Positions 1 to 10,410 of a DNA stretch of 64,000 nucleotides are shown in pieces (the first letter of the stretch is position 1; the number at the start of each line of letters is the position of its first letter). Position numbers and translations under genes: made by a program. The notes below the pieces were generated by a model. That model ran no database searches. It saw only the letters and a program-made list of their open reading frames with translations, and was not told the DNA's origin. The DNA is from Asterias rubens (lineage: Eukaryota > Echinodermata > Asteroidea > Forcipulatida > Asteriidae), in NCBI RefSeq assembly GCF_902459465.1, contig NC_047071.1:10932385-10996384 (forward strand), given 5' to 3'.

Positions 1-319
1 TAAAAAGGAAATGACCAGCTAATCTTAAGACCCCACTAGTTGTGATGATTTTTATCACCCTCCTTGACATACTGACATGTGAGTGGGAGGGATAGAATGA
101 CCCTGCAAAAAAATGAACAGGAATTTTTTTTTTTCAATGTTAAATAGTAATAAAACTACACTCGATCCTCATGAACGTGACCAAGAGCAATTTTTATGGC
201 AGCTTTAATTTGAAAAATGATTTGAAATTTAAATCTAGGAACACATTCGGAATTTCACACTCGCCATTTTTTTTTGCCGACTGTTGGGAAAACAATTTTT
301 CATGTTGTGTCGTTCACAG
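1..319 (+). other. Intron 3' part upstream of the FAM184-like exon
   Basis: A/T-rich, no supported exon. It ends in a T-rich stretch and the acceptor TTCACAG at 313-319, directly before the coding exon that starts at 320. Upstream exons of this gene lie outside the window. Confidence 0.5.
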
Positions 320-502
320 GAAACAAATGAAGAGCTGGAGAGGTTACGCAGGGAGGTCCGCAAGTACCGGATGGAGCTCAGCAACAGGGAAGGGAATTTC
401 AATCGTATGTTCACAGACAGCGTGCCAGTACGTGTTGACCAAAGGCTCGGAGGAAAGGCTCTAGCTAGGACCAAGTCTGATGCAAGCATGCGCGCTCAAA
501 TG
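320..502 (+). CDS. FAM184-like coiled-coil protein, penultimate coding exon (partial gene)
   Basis: Seen: a 183-nt exon, phase 0 at both ends, flanked by acceptor CACAG (ends 319) and a consensus donor GTGAGT (starts 503). Its 61 residues begin ETNEELERLRREVRKYRMEL, a charged heptad-like coiled-coil end. They continue with NREGNFNRMF and then a basic, Ser-containing linker (KALARTKSDAS). Known: FAM184 proteins are long coiled-coil proteins whose C-terminal part carries, as I recall it, a similar ELxNREKNFN[KR]xF motif just after the last coiled coil. Inference: this is the C-terminal end of a FAM184A-like protein. The function of that family is poorly defined. The 5' exons lie before position 1, so total length cannot be judged. 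It could instead be another coiled-coil protein with a convergent tail. The splice structure is firmer than the name. Confidence 0.65.
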
Positions 503-1449
503 GTGAGTGAAAGAACTTCTTCTTGGGCCGATTTCACAAAGCAATAAAGTTCAGCACATTCGCAATTTGTCAGTATGATTTGTATTGTGAAATCACCTAC
601 CTTGCAACTACAATTGATTTGCAGTAAAGATCAATCTGAGCTCTTTTTGAAATCAGCCCCTGGTCCATCCCTCCCCCCCCCCCCCCACCACCTACTTTTA
701 GTTGGGAGTTGGCTGGAGGGGGCTTTGGAAATGGCGATGGTGCTTCTAGGGGGGAGGGTTGCCATACCCTCTTAATTGATAACGTACTTGTATCAAATGA
801 TGCATTTTGTATGTCATGTACTGCCTCAAGATCAATCTTAGCTCTTTGTGAAATCAGCCCCTGGTCCATCCCCCCCCCCCCCCTCCAACACATACTTCTT
901 TTAGTTAGTTGGAATTTGGTTGGAGGGGGTTTTAGGAAAATGGCAATGAACAGGTACACCTACATGTAGTGGTGTATCTAAGGTGGGGGGGGGGCGTACC
1001 CCCTTAATTGATTATAAGTAATGTATAGCCTAAAACTATTGTATTTCAAAATATGTCTTGTTTACTGCTTCATTGTAAGAATCTCCAACTGTGAAAAGTT
1101 GTTAGTTATTAACAAATCTGCCATTGGTCCAGTTTGTATGAATTTCATAGAATTGCTTTTGACTATTTTGGAGCTCCTGGTAGGTGTTTATTTATCAAGA
1201 ATGGTTTCTTAAGTTATTGTTGGCAAAACGAAACATTCAGTTTCTAAGAAAAACATTCACTTGTGGACTTTGATAATTTATACAATAGAATGTTAAATGT
1301 AGAGAGATGTAGGCCTATATGGTTTTATTGTATTAAATTGTGGAAAATGAAGATTAAATTGTGTAACCATCGGGATATTTTCAACTCAACGCACAACCAC
1401 CAAGCAAACATTGACTTTTTACCCAACTTATGTATTGTTTCTTGTACAG
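503..1449 (+). other. Intron of FAM184-like gene with an internal ~205-bp tandem duplication
   Basis: GT (503-504) to AG (1448-1449, alternatively 1451-1452). About 627-830 and 831-1020 are two diverged copies of one segment. Both contain GAAATCAGCCCCTGGTCCAT, a C-run of at least 12 bases, a TTAGTTGG-type stretch, a GGAGGGGG run and a CTTAATTGAT box. No coding signal; open frames here come from the C/G runs. Confidence 0.6.
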
Positions 1450-1641
1450 CAGGTAGGGAATCGAACTCCTCGTGACTCTGCCAACAACCAGCAATACAGG
1501 CCAGGGCTGAACCGCCTTCCCACCCTCTCCATGGACAGTAGACTGAGGGCATCAAACAATCGCAGCGGTACAAACCGCCTGTCGGCTGCAACTCCCAAAG
1601 AGAGGCAGGCTGCTGCATTCTCGTTGTCAGAGTACCAGTGA
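1450..1641 (+). CDS. FAM184-like coiled-coil protein, terminal coding exon
   Basis: Seen: an open frame that continues phase 0 from the exon ending at 502 and stops with TGA at 1639-1641. The acceptor region reads ACAGCAG, so splicing could occur after 1449 or after 1452. Both keep the frame and differ by one glutamine (a NAGNAG tandem acceptor). The 62-63 residues are polar and low-complexity (NRTPRDSANNQQYRPGLNR, LPTLSMDSRLRASNN, ending SLSEYQ), typical of a disordered tail. Known: FAM184A, as I recall it, has a disordered tail after the NFNxxF motif, with a Ser/Leu-rich stretch similar to NRLPTLSM here. Inference: this is the true C-terminus, because the stop falls in well-spaced coding sequence and is followed by non-coding A/T-rich DNA with poly(A) signals. 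Confidence 0.62.
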   Translation, partial: QVGNRTPRDSANNQQYRPGLNRLPTLSMDSRLRASNNRSGTNRLSAATPKERQAAAFSLSEYQ

Positions 1642-1923
1642 CATAAAATGGTCGTTTGCAAGGGGTTTTGAAGGATTGGTTTACCAGTCAAAGAGAGTAC
1701 CTTGACGGTAACAGAGGTTTACGGTAACACCATGTGAATATCTCTTTTGAGTGGTGGTTCTAAAAAGAACAGACGGTTAACGACTCAACGTTTCGATATT
1801 GCTCTGATCGTCGGCAGGAGAACGCTGTCTTCAAAGCCTTGAAGCTGTCTTCAAATGTATTCCAACCTCACTATGCTGAGCAACCAGTAAACCACACAGT
1901 GACATGAAAACACTATAATTAAC

Positions 1924-2068
1924 AGTAAACTTGCGGGTACTACCATGTATTTTCTACTCAAGACGAGCAGAGTTCACTGTTGGAAATGTCAAGACCAAAA
2001 CAGCTCTTTTCTAAACCAACACTCCCTCAAAAGACTTTTAAATACATGGTTGTACCCGCAAGTTTACT
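1924..2068. mobile_element. Short inverted-repeat (MITE-like) element, GTAAACTTGCGGGTA type
   Basis: The left end AGTAAACTTGCGGGTAC(T)ACCATGTA is mirrored on the right (TACATGGTTGTACCCGCAAG, then TTTACT), giving about 25-bp terminal inverted repeats around a 95-bp interior. A related sequence occurs at about 47255-47345, and a diverged end at about 19278-19300. No coding capacity. Confidence 0.6.
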
Positions 2069-2673
2069 ATTATTTTAAAGTTTATTCTTATTATTCACAC
2101 CATGCCGAGCTTCAAACCTCACTCACATAGGGACACATCACCAGGGTTCTTCAGGTATGAGAAATATCGGAGTCGTTTATCCGAGTTCAAACCTTTTTGT
2201 TTGTTTTCTCTAGATAAAAAGAAAACACATACTTTGACCTACCTCTCTAGTGTTGTGGGTACTTCATAGAAGCTCCTTGCAGTCCATGTATTGCCAAAGG
2301 TTAATTCCACTGTTTCAATACCTCACAAAATTTGGAGCCTATTTTAACACCTTTTTTTTCAGCAACGATTTCCCCAGGGGGCCTTTATTGTGACAATTTG
2401 GGAAAACACCCCCACACATACTCCTACGCATGCACGCACGCAAACATTCCCCCAGCAAACGTTAAAAATGTTGCACAAAGCCTAGTACCAGTATCAATAA
2501 AAATCCCCTTCTGATGGTTTATTTTTTGTCTAAGTTGCACTTTTTAAAGGGAGCCGATCCCATTTTTATTTCACCCATAGATGTTTCATGAGGTACGTGT
2601 ACCCACTAATCATGAAGTTTTGAGCTCACCCCCTCCTGTAGTTCATTATTTTATAAGATGTTCAACAGAACAT

Positions 2674-3027
2674 TTAAAGACACTTGGTGTATCTAATTAC
2701 ATGTATATGCATAAAATAACAAACCTGTTAAAATTTGAGCTCAATTGGTCGTCGAAGTTGCGAGATATGAATGAAATAAAAAAACACCCTTGTCACACGA
2801 AGTTGTGTGCTTTTAGATGCTTGATTTCGAGACCTCATATTCTAAACTTGAGGTCTCGAAATCAAATTCGTGGAAAATTACTTCTATCTCGAAAACTACG
2901 TCACTTCAGAGGGAGCCGTTTCTCGTAATGCTTTATACTATCAATTAATACCCATTTCTCGTTACCAAGTGAGGTTTTATGCTGACAATTATTTTTAGTA
3001 ATTACCAATAGTGTCCACTGCCTTTAA
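2674..3027. mobile_element. TTAA-flanked MITE, family 1 (5' end deleted)
   Basis: Ends with ACCAATAGTGTCCACTGCCT-TTAA and carries the family's central palindrome (TTTCGAGACCTC ... GAGGTCTCGAAATC). The left end keeps TTAAAGACA but then jumps to TTGGTGTATC, so about 40 bp of the left arm are missing compared with the copy at 62492-62878. Confidence 0.8.
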
Positions 3028-3378
3028 GTGCCATTGTATCAGACATCAAGCACAGTCGCTTGAAGCCTGGTTCATTCTTCACACGAATGCGGAGCAAGTT
3101 GTGTGGCAAACATTACCTAATGCTCTATTTTTCAATTATTGTGACTCAAGGAAGTTTGCTTCGGTTTTGCAATTCGCGTGGAGAATGAAGTGGCAAGGTA
3201 TACTTAGTGTTATTTGCAGCCAAACACATTTAACTTTGGGAAGGTATTCCAGTAGCAGCAACCCTATCTATAATATAATCCTTGAGGCAATTTGTAGGAA
3301 AGTCAATATTTAAATAGTTAAAACACAAATAATAGACACGTGCCCAGGTGTACTGTATTGAAACACCTTTTACCTAAT

Positions 3379-3573
3379 TTCTTAAAGCTGTTAAAGAGAA
3401 CCACATTGCTTAGCACAGAAGATTCTTGCTTAGCAAACATAGAGTACATCTGATTATGTCATGCAATCTACATTGTTTTTAGACTGAAACCCCTGTTTAT
3501 GTGCTAAGCAAATTATGTGCTCGGCAAATTCACCAAGCAATTTGTTTCTGATTTACCTTATGAAATGGGGCCT
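3379..3573. repeat. Dispersed CTTAGCA / GGGCC-type repeat fragment
   Basis: Contains repeated GCTTAGCA and GCTAAGCAA words and ends in GAAATGGGGCC. It matches the style of the better-preserved copies at 13748-13942, 14688-14826, 31200-31390 and 32459-33000. Confidence 0.4.
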
Positions 3574-3860
3574 TGCCTTTTGGTCAATAAATAATTTTAT
3601 GTACAAACTGTAGCCACTTATGTACTTACTTTAGATGTAGAATATAATTTATTGTTGAGAATAGGTTTTATATGTACAAAATACATACATTTCTATTGAA
3701 ATCTTCCTAGTTGTCGATGCTATGTAGATGATTTGAAATAATTCTCACATTCCAAAAATTGTAACAAAATTCCAGGTGCCTTTTTAATTAACATGTAAAT
3801 GAGAAAATAATGTCTCTATTTTTGTTAAGCATCCTTACTGATACATTGGAAATAAAAATA

Positions 3861-4906
3861 ATTATTATACAATGTAAATTTGACAAATTTGTCATCTCAT
3901 TGCCTTAGTCATTCTCCAGAACGGAATGCTTTAATCGAAGAACGATGGGGCGTTCTCTTTATTCAGTCGTGTAGACAATTAGAATCGAGCACTTCCTCGG
4001 CAAGTCACACAATCTGACACCCTTCCCCCTTCCATCTCAGGATGAGTTCTCTGCAGTATGACAACGCTTAGTTCTCTCTTTGCACGGGTGTTGTCATCAA
4101 GGCAGGCAATAATAGTATGGCAACCATAGTAAGGTCAAAAGGAGCATCTCACTGCCGTGACGAGCATTGTGCAAGTTTAGTTCTCGTTGGGCGAGACCTC
4201 TCTATGGTTGGTGATCTGATGCGGTGCGGCATGAGTTTCTGTCCCCCGGAGATTCTGTCCCCCATTACGGCGAACTGTGTACAATTAACTTCTGATAGCG
4301 CCCTCTTTTGAAACATCCTCCTTCAGCCCATGTGAATTTCCCATTATGGGGGACAGCATCTCCGGTGGACAAATTTCCCTGGGACACCTGCACAAAGGAT
4401 GTTAGGGGTGGTTATTTGACTTCTCATCGTTGGTGAAAGTCCTTCAAGTCTTCTCCGGTCGATCTGGGTGAATGGTCATGTGCAAGTCAGTAGTAGAGAA
4501 GAACTGAGATGACACAGCTAGATCCTGATGACTTTTTGTGGTGAGTTTATGCTGATGAATGGGTTCTTCAAGCGAAATGTGACGCATCTCTTACCTGAGA
4601 TCGCAGTTCTGGTGAAAAGGAAGGCTTCTTCGACGAAGGCTCTCCCCGGCAAACCTTGTACATACCTTAGCTTGGAGGAAGCCGACACTATAGCTTTGCG
4701 GCTTATGGTGAGACGTGGAGGAGTGGGTTTCGATCCACGTCCAAATTGTTTCGGAAAAACTTTCCATTTCAAATTGAACCTAGCCGAATGCTGAAAGCGC
4801 GGAACAGTCTTGGTGGGCCCTCTGTGGTAAATTCTGTGCTCCAATTTACTCGTGCAACGGGACAGGCGCCTAGGAGGATGTTTGTGTCAACACTCACTCC
4901 CCGCGC
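3861..4906. other. Intergenic, no supported gene
   Basis: No exon with convincing splice sites. A pair of CCCCCGGAGATTCTGTCCCC / GGGGGACAGCATCTCCGG words at about 4245-4370 is an imperfect inverted repeat. Otherwise nothing stands out. Confidence 0.4.
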
Positions 4907-5803
4907 CGCTGTCGTATGCAATTAAGTCCTCTATGCAATACTATCCGGAGGACATTATTGCATATGCAATAATGTCCGCCGGACGTTTTTTGCATAATAT
5001 TATGTAATCGTGTTCGCCCGGACGCTGATGCTGCATAATCCAATTGTGTCCCCCGGTGTGGCGGTTTCAACTTTCCGCTGTGTTCAGTTTTCCGAATGAC
5101 CAAATACGGCAGCATTACGTCATGCGATGCCTGCGCACAGATAGCGAAAGTAGTCCATTTTTAGTGCCGTATTGAGTCATCCATTACCCTCCGGTAGCTG
5201 TCATGGCGGCGTCCACGAGTCGAGTACAACTAGCGGCAAACGCGTGGATCGTATGAGTTGTTTTTTATGCAAGCAGAGTGTGACCTGCCTAAAGTTGTAC
5301 CCATGAATACATGTAAAGATGGGGCAAGAGATTCAATTTGGGGGTCACTGCTGAGAGAACTACAGTACTCGCCAGGGTACTAGCGGCGGTATCTGACAGG
5401 TCACCCGGAAAACTGAACACGCCGGAAAGCTAAAACCGTTCGAACAACGTGTTGATATGTCCGACTACGTCACCCGGAAAACTGAACACGGCGGATAACT
5501 GAAACCGCCACACCGGGACACATTTGCTTATGCAGTTGTGTCCGCCCCGTGTAAAACCGTCCTTGTAAATTAAACACCCTTGGTCGATGGAAAATGTTCA
5601 CATTTTTTTACAAGCTAAGTGCATGTCATGAACTTACATGGGAAATGTTCGGCCGTTGGGTATTACGCGCGCACCAGTCATGTACATGTCCGCCGGACGG
5701 TTATTGCACGGTTATTGCACGCGCCCCGGACACGATTGCATAAAATGCAAAAGTGTCCGGAGCGGACAGTATTGCATGGCGGACACAATTGCATCTGACA
5801 CCG
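4907..5803. mobile_element. CpG-rich inverted-repeat element (TGCAATTGTGTCCG family), long copy
   Basis: Many alternating copies of TGCAATTGTGTCCGCC, its complement, and CCGTCCGGCGGACA-like words. Ends resemble each other in inverse orientation (CGCTGTCGTATGCAATTA on the left, GCATCTGACACCG on the right). Inner arms are also inverted: a segment at about 5045-5103 (CCGGTGTGGCGGTTTCAACT ... GTTCAGTTTTCCG) returns reversed at about 5467-5522. No transposase frame. A CpG-rich patch in an otherwise A/T-rich region, best read as a non-autonomous DNA transposon. Confidence 0.6.
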
Positions 5804-6899
5804 CCCTCCCTCCCCCGTCTGTCTATGGTGAATCAACACATTCGCTCGACCCCAGCAGCGGCCAGTCTATCCAGGAACGCTGGATGGGCTAATCGCTTGC
5901 CCAGATTCTTGTTCAGGAAGTACGTCATGCGTCCAGTGCATAGAAATATGATGCAGTGCGAGTGTGATGCATGATGGGACTGCGCATTATTTAACCAATG
6001 ATATGCATGATACGTTTGCCCATCCCAGCGCCTTTGGTTAAAGCATGGAGGAAAAAGCAAGGCGCTGGGGACGAGCGAACTACGGACATTGAAGAAACAG
6101 AGTCAAAAGAGGGCGCTTACAGACCTAATTCGGACTTGCGTGAACCATGGGAAAACGTCCCCGCCCCCTGTGAAAACTACCTACCCAAATCCAAACGCTT
6201 GTAATTACTTTCAATGTAAAAAAAAAAAATAGATTGTCGTCCATAGTTATAAGGTCACTTTTGCTATTTGGAATTACTTAAAATGTTCAACTTGAAAACT
6301 ATCCCTTGCCCCCCCCCCCTATCAAAATAGCTATTTTGGTATAGTGACGTTATACTAAGGGGAATGCAATTGCAAGCTCAAATTAATATTGGTCAGTCCC
6401 ATCTTGGAAGCGGGTATCAAGGTGTGTGGGATCCGGGGCCCACCCAAGGGCCAACGGTGTGATTCTACTTAAAAATAGACACTTTCCCTTGATTTTGAGG
6501 TGTTTTAGAGTTACCCGACTACGAAGTCAATTTTATGGGTTTTTTACTCTCTCTGTAGTCTCATAAAATTGCGTTTCATTATTTATCTTTCCATCTAATC
6601 GTAAAGTGTACATTTTTTGTTTACTGCACTACGTGATTGGTTGATTCGGAGCATTTTCTAATTAAGACCATTATCCAAGGGAATTTGTGTCAAGCAAACG
6701 TCAGAGAGATGCAACTTGTGATTATGTCGGCAAATTGTTTACAGTAAGTGTAAACAACGTGCTTACCAATGTGGGTGTTGTCAAAGCTGTGTGAAAGGGG
6801 CGGGGCCTACCGGTGAATTTTGTTGTGTCAATGTTGGGAACCACAAACAACGGTTGAACTTGTAGCGGGCTACCGGCCAACTAAAGGGTCCGGGTGGGG

Positions 6900-7112
6900 G
6901 GATTCACATATTTATGATTCAGCAAATACCCAACGGCCGAATATTTCCCATGTCATTAATGACATGCACTTAGTTAGCTTGTAAAAAAAAGTGGCGAACG
7001 TGTTCTGTCGACCAATGGCGTTTAATTTACTGCAATAGACGGTTTTGCACGGGGGCGGACACAACTGCATATGCAAATGTGTCCGGGCGGATACAATTGT
7101 ATTATGCCTGCC
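6900..7112. mobile_element. Fragment of the CpG-rich TGCAATTGTGTCCG element
   Basis: Shares the order ATACCCAAC(G/T)GCCGAA, ATGACATGCACTT, a run of A, TGGCGAAC, GTCGACCAA(T/G)GGCG, ACGGTTTTGCACGGGGGCGG, ACACAACTGCATATGCAA with the copy at 22057-22579. Only the right part is present. Confidence 0.6.
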
Positions 7113-7271
7113 ATGGGCTTGCTCTGAGTCCTGAACGTGTTCGTCACTAAAGTTCAGTCACGTCATTTTCTTAGACAAAGAAGCATGACACCAACGTGCA
7201 GTTGTGATTGATTTGTTGTGTTAGGTGAGGTTTCCGTGATGATAGCACCATAATCCCGTTTATGTAGCGTT

Positions 7272-7379
7272 TGGTTCTGAAAAGAACCAGTGGTTGACAA
7301 CTCAGCCTAATAAAGACGATCTGAGCATTAATACTAATCGAAACATTGAGAAGTCAACCACTGGTTCTTTTCATAACCA
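7272..7379. repeat. Inverted repeat around GGTTCTGAAAAGAACC
   Basis: GGTTCTGAAAAGAACCAGTG-GTTGAC on the left is mirrored by GTCAACCACTGGTTCTTTTC on the right, with about 55 bp between. The internal GATC...GCAT...ATCGAAAC words match repeats at about 1750-1830, 14540-14663 and 40190-40270. Confidence 0.6.
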
Positions 7380-8190
7380 CACATGGGGCTACCGGAAACC
7401 TCAGACCCCCAACCAAGTTTCAAATCCTACTAATTCGTTGTTTGTATGATTGCTGTGCCATGCTTCCGATGATCGATTAAGAGAAGTTTCTCGTCAAAAT
7501 GCAGAAAACTATACGTTCATTGTTGAAATTCCTGGACTGACAAGATAAGAACTAAAAAATAATGTACCATATCCGGCCCCAAAGAAAATAATTTTTTATC
7601 TTGGAATGTTTGTGTCCTTCCAAAATTACTCTGTAATAGAGTTAATACTCCGAAGTTGAACTTTGAAGCTGTTTAAAATAAGGAAAACGAAGAAAGAGGG
7701 AATACAAAACTGTTTTCCGCTCAAAGCGTTTTCCAAAGAAACTCTTAAAAGAGCGCGAAAGGTAACTACATGTCGCTAACCGGATAAAATAAAATAAACA
7801 TCGGCTATAATAGTTTCATTATAAGCATACCACACAGGTACAAAAAGACCCGCGAATTATCTGAGGAGCAGTTCACTGAACAGAAAAACACAAAGAGTGG
7901 GGTTTTACAGACAGCATGTGCAATGGCCTATGCAATGTTATGATGACTTGCGGTCAAAGGTTGATATTTACGTACATATGATTAAGGCCGGCCAATCAGA
8001 ATGACTCTACGTGACTGCTATTATTTACAGTCGTGCACCCCGCCCACTTCTCAACCACATGTGTATGTACATACATAGTACTAGTCATGTACAATATTAC
8101 ATGTACGTATACGAAACGGTAGGGTCTTTGTGCCTTTTGGTAACAATAGAAACGGCGCGAGTCTCCAGTCTCACGCACACACTATTTGGC

Positions 8191-8481
8191 ACACACACCT
8201 CCGATCCACACCGGCCTCTAAAAACACTCATAAAGATTTATGTTGGTGAAACATGAGGAAAGAGCTCTCGATCGGTCTGTTTTTCGTCTGCAATTTGGGA
8301 ACGAATTTCGTCTTGTAAGGTGTGTTTGATATTTTTCATTTTCCCTGCGTGGATACAGTCTCGAGAGTGTTTTGTTTTTTAACTACGCAACGCCACCCAG
8401 CTGATTTGACAGCTGGCCTGACCTTCCGTGTATCAATTACATATACGTACATCAGAAACATCGTCAGTTCACTCGGCCGTC
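8191..8481 (+). promoter_or_regulatory. Presumed 5'UTR / proximal promoter region of the KLF gene
   Basis: The region directly upstream of the KLF start codon. I see no convincing TATA box or fixed transcription start, so this is positional inference only. The first in-frame ATG is 8482; the upstream extension of the frame has no ATG. Confidence 0.25.
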
Positions 8482-9049
8482 ATGACCAACCACCAGACAA
8501 ATTTCGACTACGGACAGCCAGATATGGATGTGACATCGGCAGCCGAATGTCTTCTAGCGATTGCCAAGTCCAGACCACCCTGGAAACCCCCGGTAATCGC
8601 ACCGATTCCACGGCCAGTCGACATGGGATTCAACCCTCTTACACCGTACGATTTCCACGCACAATCTGTGACGCAGGACAGTGAATTGGCCCAACTGCCA
8701 AATCCTTTGTTCATGGTGGCTAGGATACTGGCTGATTTAGAGACGTATAAGAACCGAGAACTTGCCCCTTCCCCGATCAGTGATTGCTCCAGCTCTATCG
8801 AACTCAGCCAAGAACATTTTACACCGTCTGGGAGGAAATCTAAGGGTAGAAAGACGACAAAACGTAAGGACAGAAAATCGAACACGTGCGACGGAAAAGT
8901 CGAGTCGGGACAAAGAAAGCGCAAGAAGAGATCCTCCCACCATGGGCCTGACGGCGCCCCCCTCAAAAAACACAAGTGCGACTATGCTGGATGTGACAAA
9001 ATCTACGGGAAATCGTCTCATCTGAAAGCCCATCTCAGAACACATACTG
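8482..9049 (+). CDS. KLF9/13-like: Kruppel-like factor (KLF9/13/14/16 type), exon 1: N-terminal repressor motif to zinc finger 1
   Basis: Role: a sequence-specific nuclear transcription factor of the SP/KLF family, expected to bind GC/CACCC boxes. Seen: ATG at 8482 with G at -3. An N-terminal alpha-helical [11 protein letters not shown] motif (residues 20-30) resembles the Sin3-interacting domain of KLF9/13/14/16. A Lys/Arg-rich stretch at about residues 113-160 is a likely nuclear localisation signal. Zinc finger 1 has C166, C171, H184 and H188 (C-x4-C, x12, H-x3-H). The exon ends in the linker after HT, with one base of the Gly codon, at donor GTAAGA (9050). It joins 17999-18270 to give 279 residues. 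Known: vertebrate KLF9 and KLF13 are two-exon genes, as here. The fingers are close to KLF9/13 and more diverged from KLF2/4. Orthology to a single vertebrate member cannot be fixed without a tree; one invertebrate gene may represent the whole subgroup. Confidence 0.95.
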
Positions 9050-9296
9050 GTAAGAGAGATTTTCTTTTCCATAACATGACTTTTCTTTTTAATTTGGCTT
9101 TGAGAAAAATGTTTAGGTGCACACCATGCATGGACATGTTGTGTATTGTGCGAGCACGTGTGAGAACACCACGTTGTTAACAACGGGACGTTTCGCAATG
9201 AGTTATGTACATGTACAGTACACTATCTACACGAGGAAACCACAACAAAGGCCATGCGGTTTGTTAGCATGTATTTGGCTGCAGCATTTGGAAAAG

Positions 9297-9414
9297 TTTC
9301 CGTATGGCGCCACCACTTTTTCATTCGAAATAAAATAATATAGTATCTAATTTACCTGATTGATATATCCCTTTTTGTAAAAATGAGTGAAAAAGTGGTG
9401 GCGCCATACGGAAA
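9297..9414. repeat. Inverted repeat with ~27-bp arms in KLF intron
   Basis: Left arm TTTCCGTATGGCGCCACCAC-TTTTTCA and right arm TGAAAAAGTGGTGGCGCCAT-ACGGAAA are perfect complements around a ~64-bp A/T-rich loop. The GC-rich arms differ from the surrounding A/T-rich DNA. Reads as a small MITE or foldback element. Confidence 0.7.
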
Positions 9415-10116
9415 GTTATCCGTAATTCTTTAAGATCTTAAACTTATAAGTTCTTATTCAAGTCTGTTAATTCCCCGTGTCACACAAGCAGCTGGTAAGG
9501 ATACTCTATCGACCAACGTGCCCTCCACCAATGCCCCCCTGTTTATCAGACAAGACTTTCCATTAATCCCACGTGGTTCTACCATGGTCCTCACTAATGA
9601 TCCGATTACTATACGATTAAGAGCGGATTATGACCAGAAACAGCACCCATTATTAAAGGAGTAGTATAGTGAGTGACAAAGAAAATACAACACATGCCTA
9701 GTACTTGTTGTGTGAAAGTCCTAATTGTAAAACCACAAGTTGGTCCAACTTTGCAAAAGGGATATAATAAAGATGTCTAGCAAGACCAAGAGTTTATCCA
9801 CAGAAATTACAAGTCCAGTTTTGTTTGAGTTAATACAAAGTGGTTAAGAAGATGTACTGTCCCTCCTTGAGCTACACATGTCACAGAACTGAAGTAGGTA
9901 ATGAATAGGCCTACACGATTTAAATGAAGCTGATTGTATCTTGTTCAATTGTGCGGGTTCAACCATGGAGGTAGTTCAACCATGGAATAGAGGATGGGAC
10001 TGTTCAATTGCTCTCTTGTTCAACTAGGGATTAACTTCTTCTCTCCACGTTTTCACTGTTTCAACTGTAGTAGGCCTACACGTGGTCTGCTCAGTTACTT
10101 TTGCGCCACGTAAGAA

Positions 10117-10410
10117 ATGCCCCGCCCCCCCCCTCCAACTAACCCACGAATCCCACAAACACTGAAAACACGTGTGTTGTTTGTAAGGGGCACCATGGAG
10201 GTAGGGGACACTAAGACAATGAGCAGGGGCAACGACTGCCTCCTTGAAATAATTACTATAGGCCTGCGTCTAATTATCCTAAGAAGTTGCCCCCTCCCAC
10301 CTCCAACTTGCCCACGAATCTAACACACACAGCAAACACGAGTTATGTCTGTGTCCACATTTCAAGGGGCATCAAGACAAAGACCAGGGGCCAATGAAGG
10401 TAACTGCCCC
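10117..10410. repeat. Diverged tandem duplication, C-rich segment
   Basis: About 10117-10250 and 10285-10410 share, in order: a C-run, CTCCAACT, CCCACGAATC, ACACAC..AAACACG, AAGGGGCA, GACAA, AGCAGGGG or ACCAGGGG. Period about 170 bp. Confidence 0.5.

Larger units (their letters stand above)
1642..3860 (+). other. Probable 3'UTR / downstream region of FAM184-like gene
   Basis: No coding exon. Candidate AATAAA poly(A) signals are at 3586-3591 and 3851-3856. If the latter is used, the 3'UTR is about 2.2 kb and includes a GTAAACTTGCGGGTA inverted-repeat element (1924-2068), a MITE copy (2674-3027) and part of a GGGCC-type repeat (about 3379-3573). The extent is inference. Confidence 0.35.
5804..8190. 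other. Intergenic / upstream region of the KLF gene
   Basis: No supported exon. Contains a fragment of the TGCAATTGTGTCCG element (about 6900-7112) and an inverted repeat around GGTTCTGAAAAGAACC (7272-7379). The remainder is A/T-rich without recognised signals. Confidence 0.4.

Noticed and set aside
2581..2928. Open frame of 115 codons, and similar ones at 12606, 26198, 27115, 31669, 36798, 48792, 54333, 55505 and 62586
   Set aside because: All lie in copies of MITE family 1 and share the same conceptual peptide in both orientations; this is non-coding repeat DNA.
5638..6204. Open frames in and after the CpG-rich element
   Set aside because: They arise from the stop-poor GC-rich repeat words and have no recognised domain.
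8428..8481. Upstream extension of the KLF frame from 8428
   Set aside because: 8428 is GTG, not ATG; the first in-frame ATG is 8482 with a good context.
8508..9198. Minus-strand frames opposite KLF exon 1
   Set aside because: Shadows of the real coding exon; no recognised domain and no splice logic.
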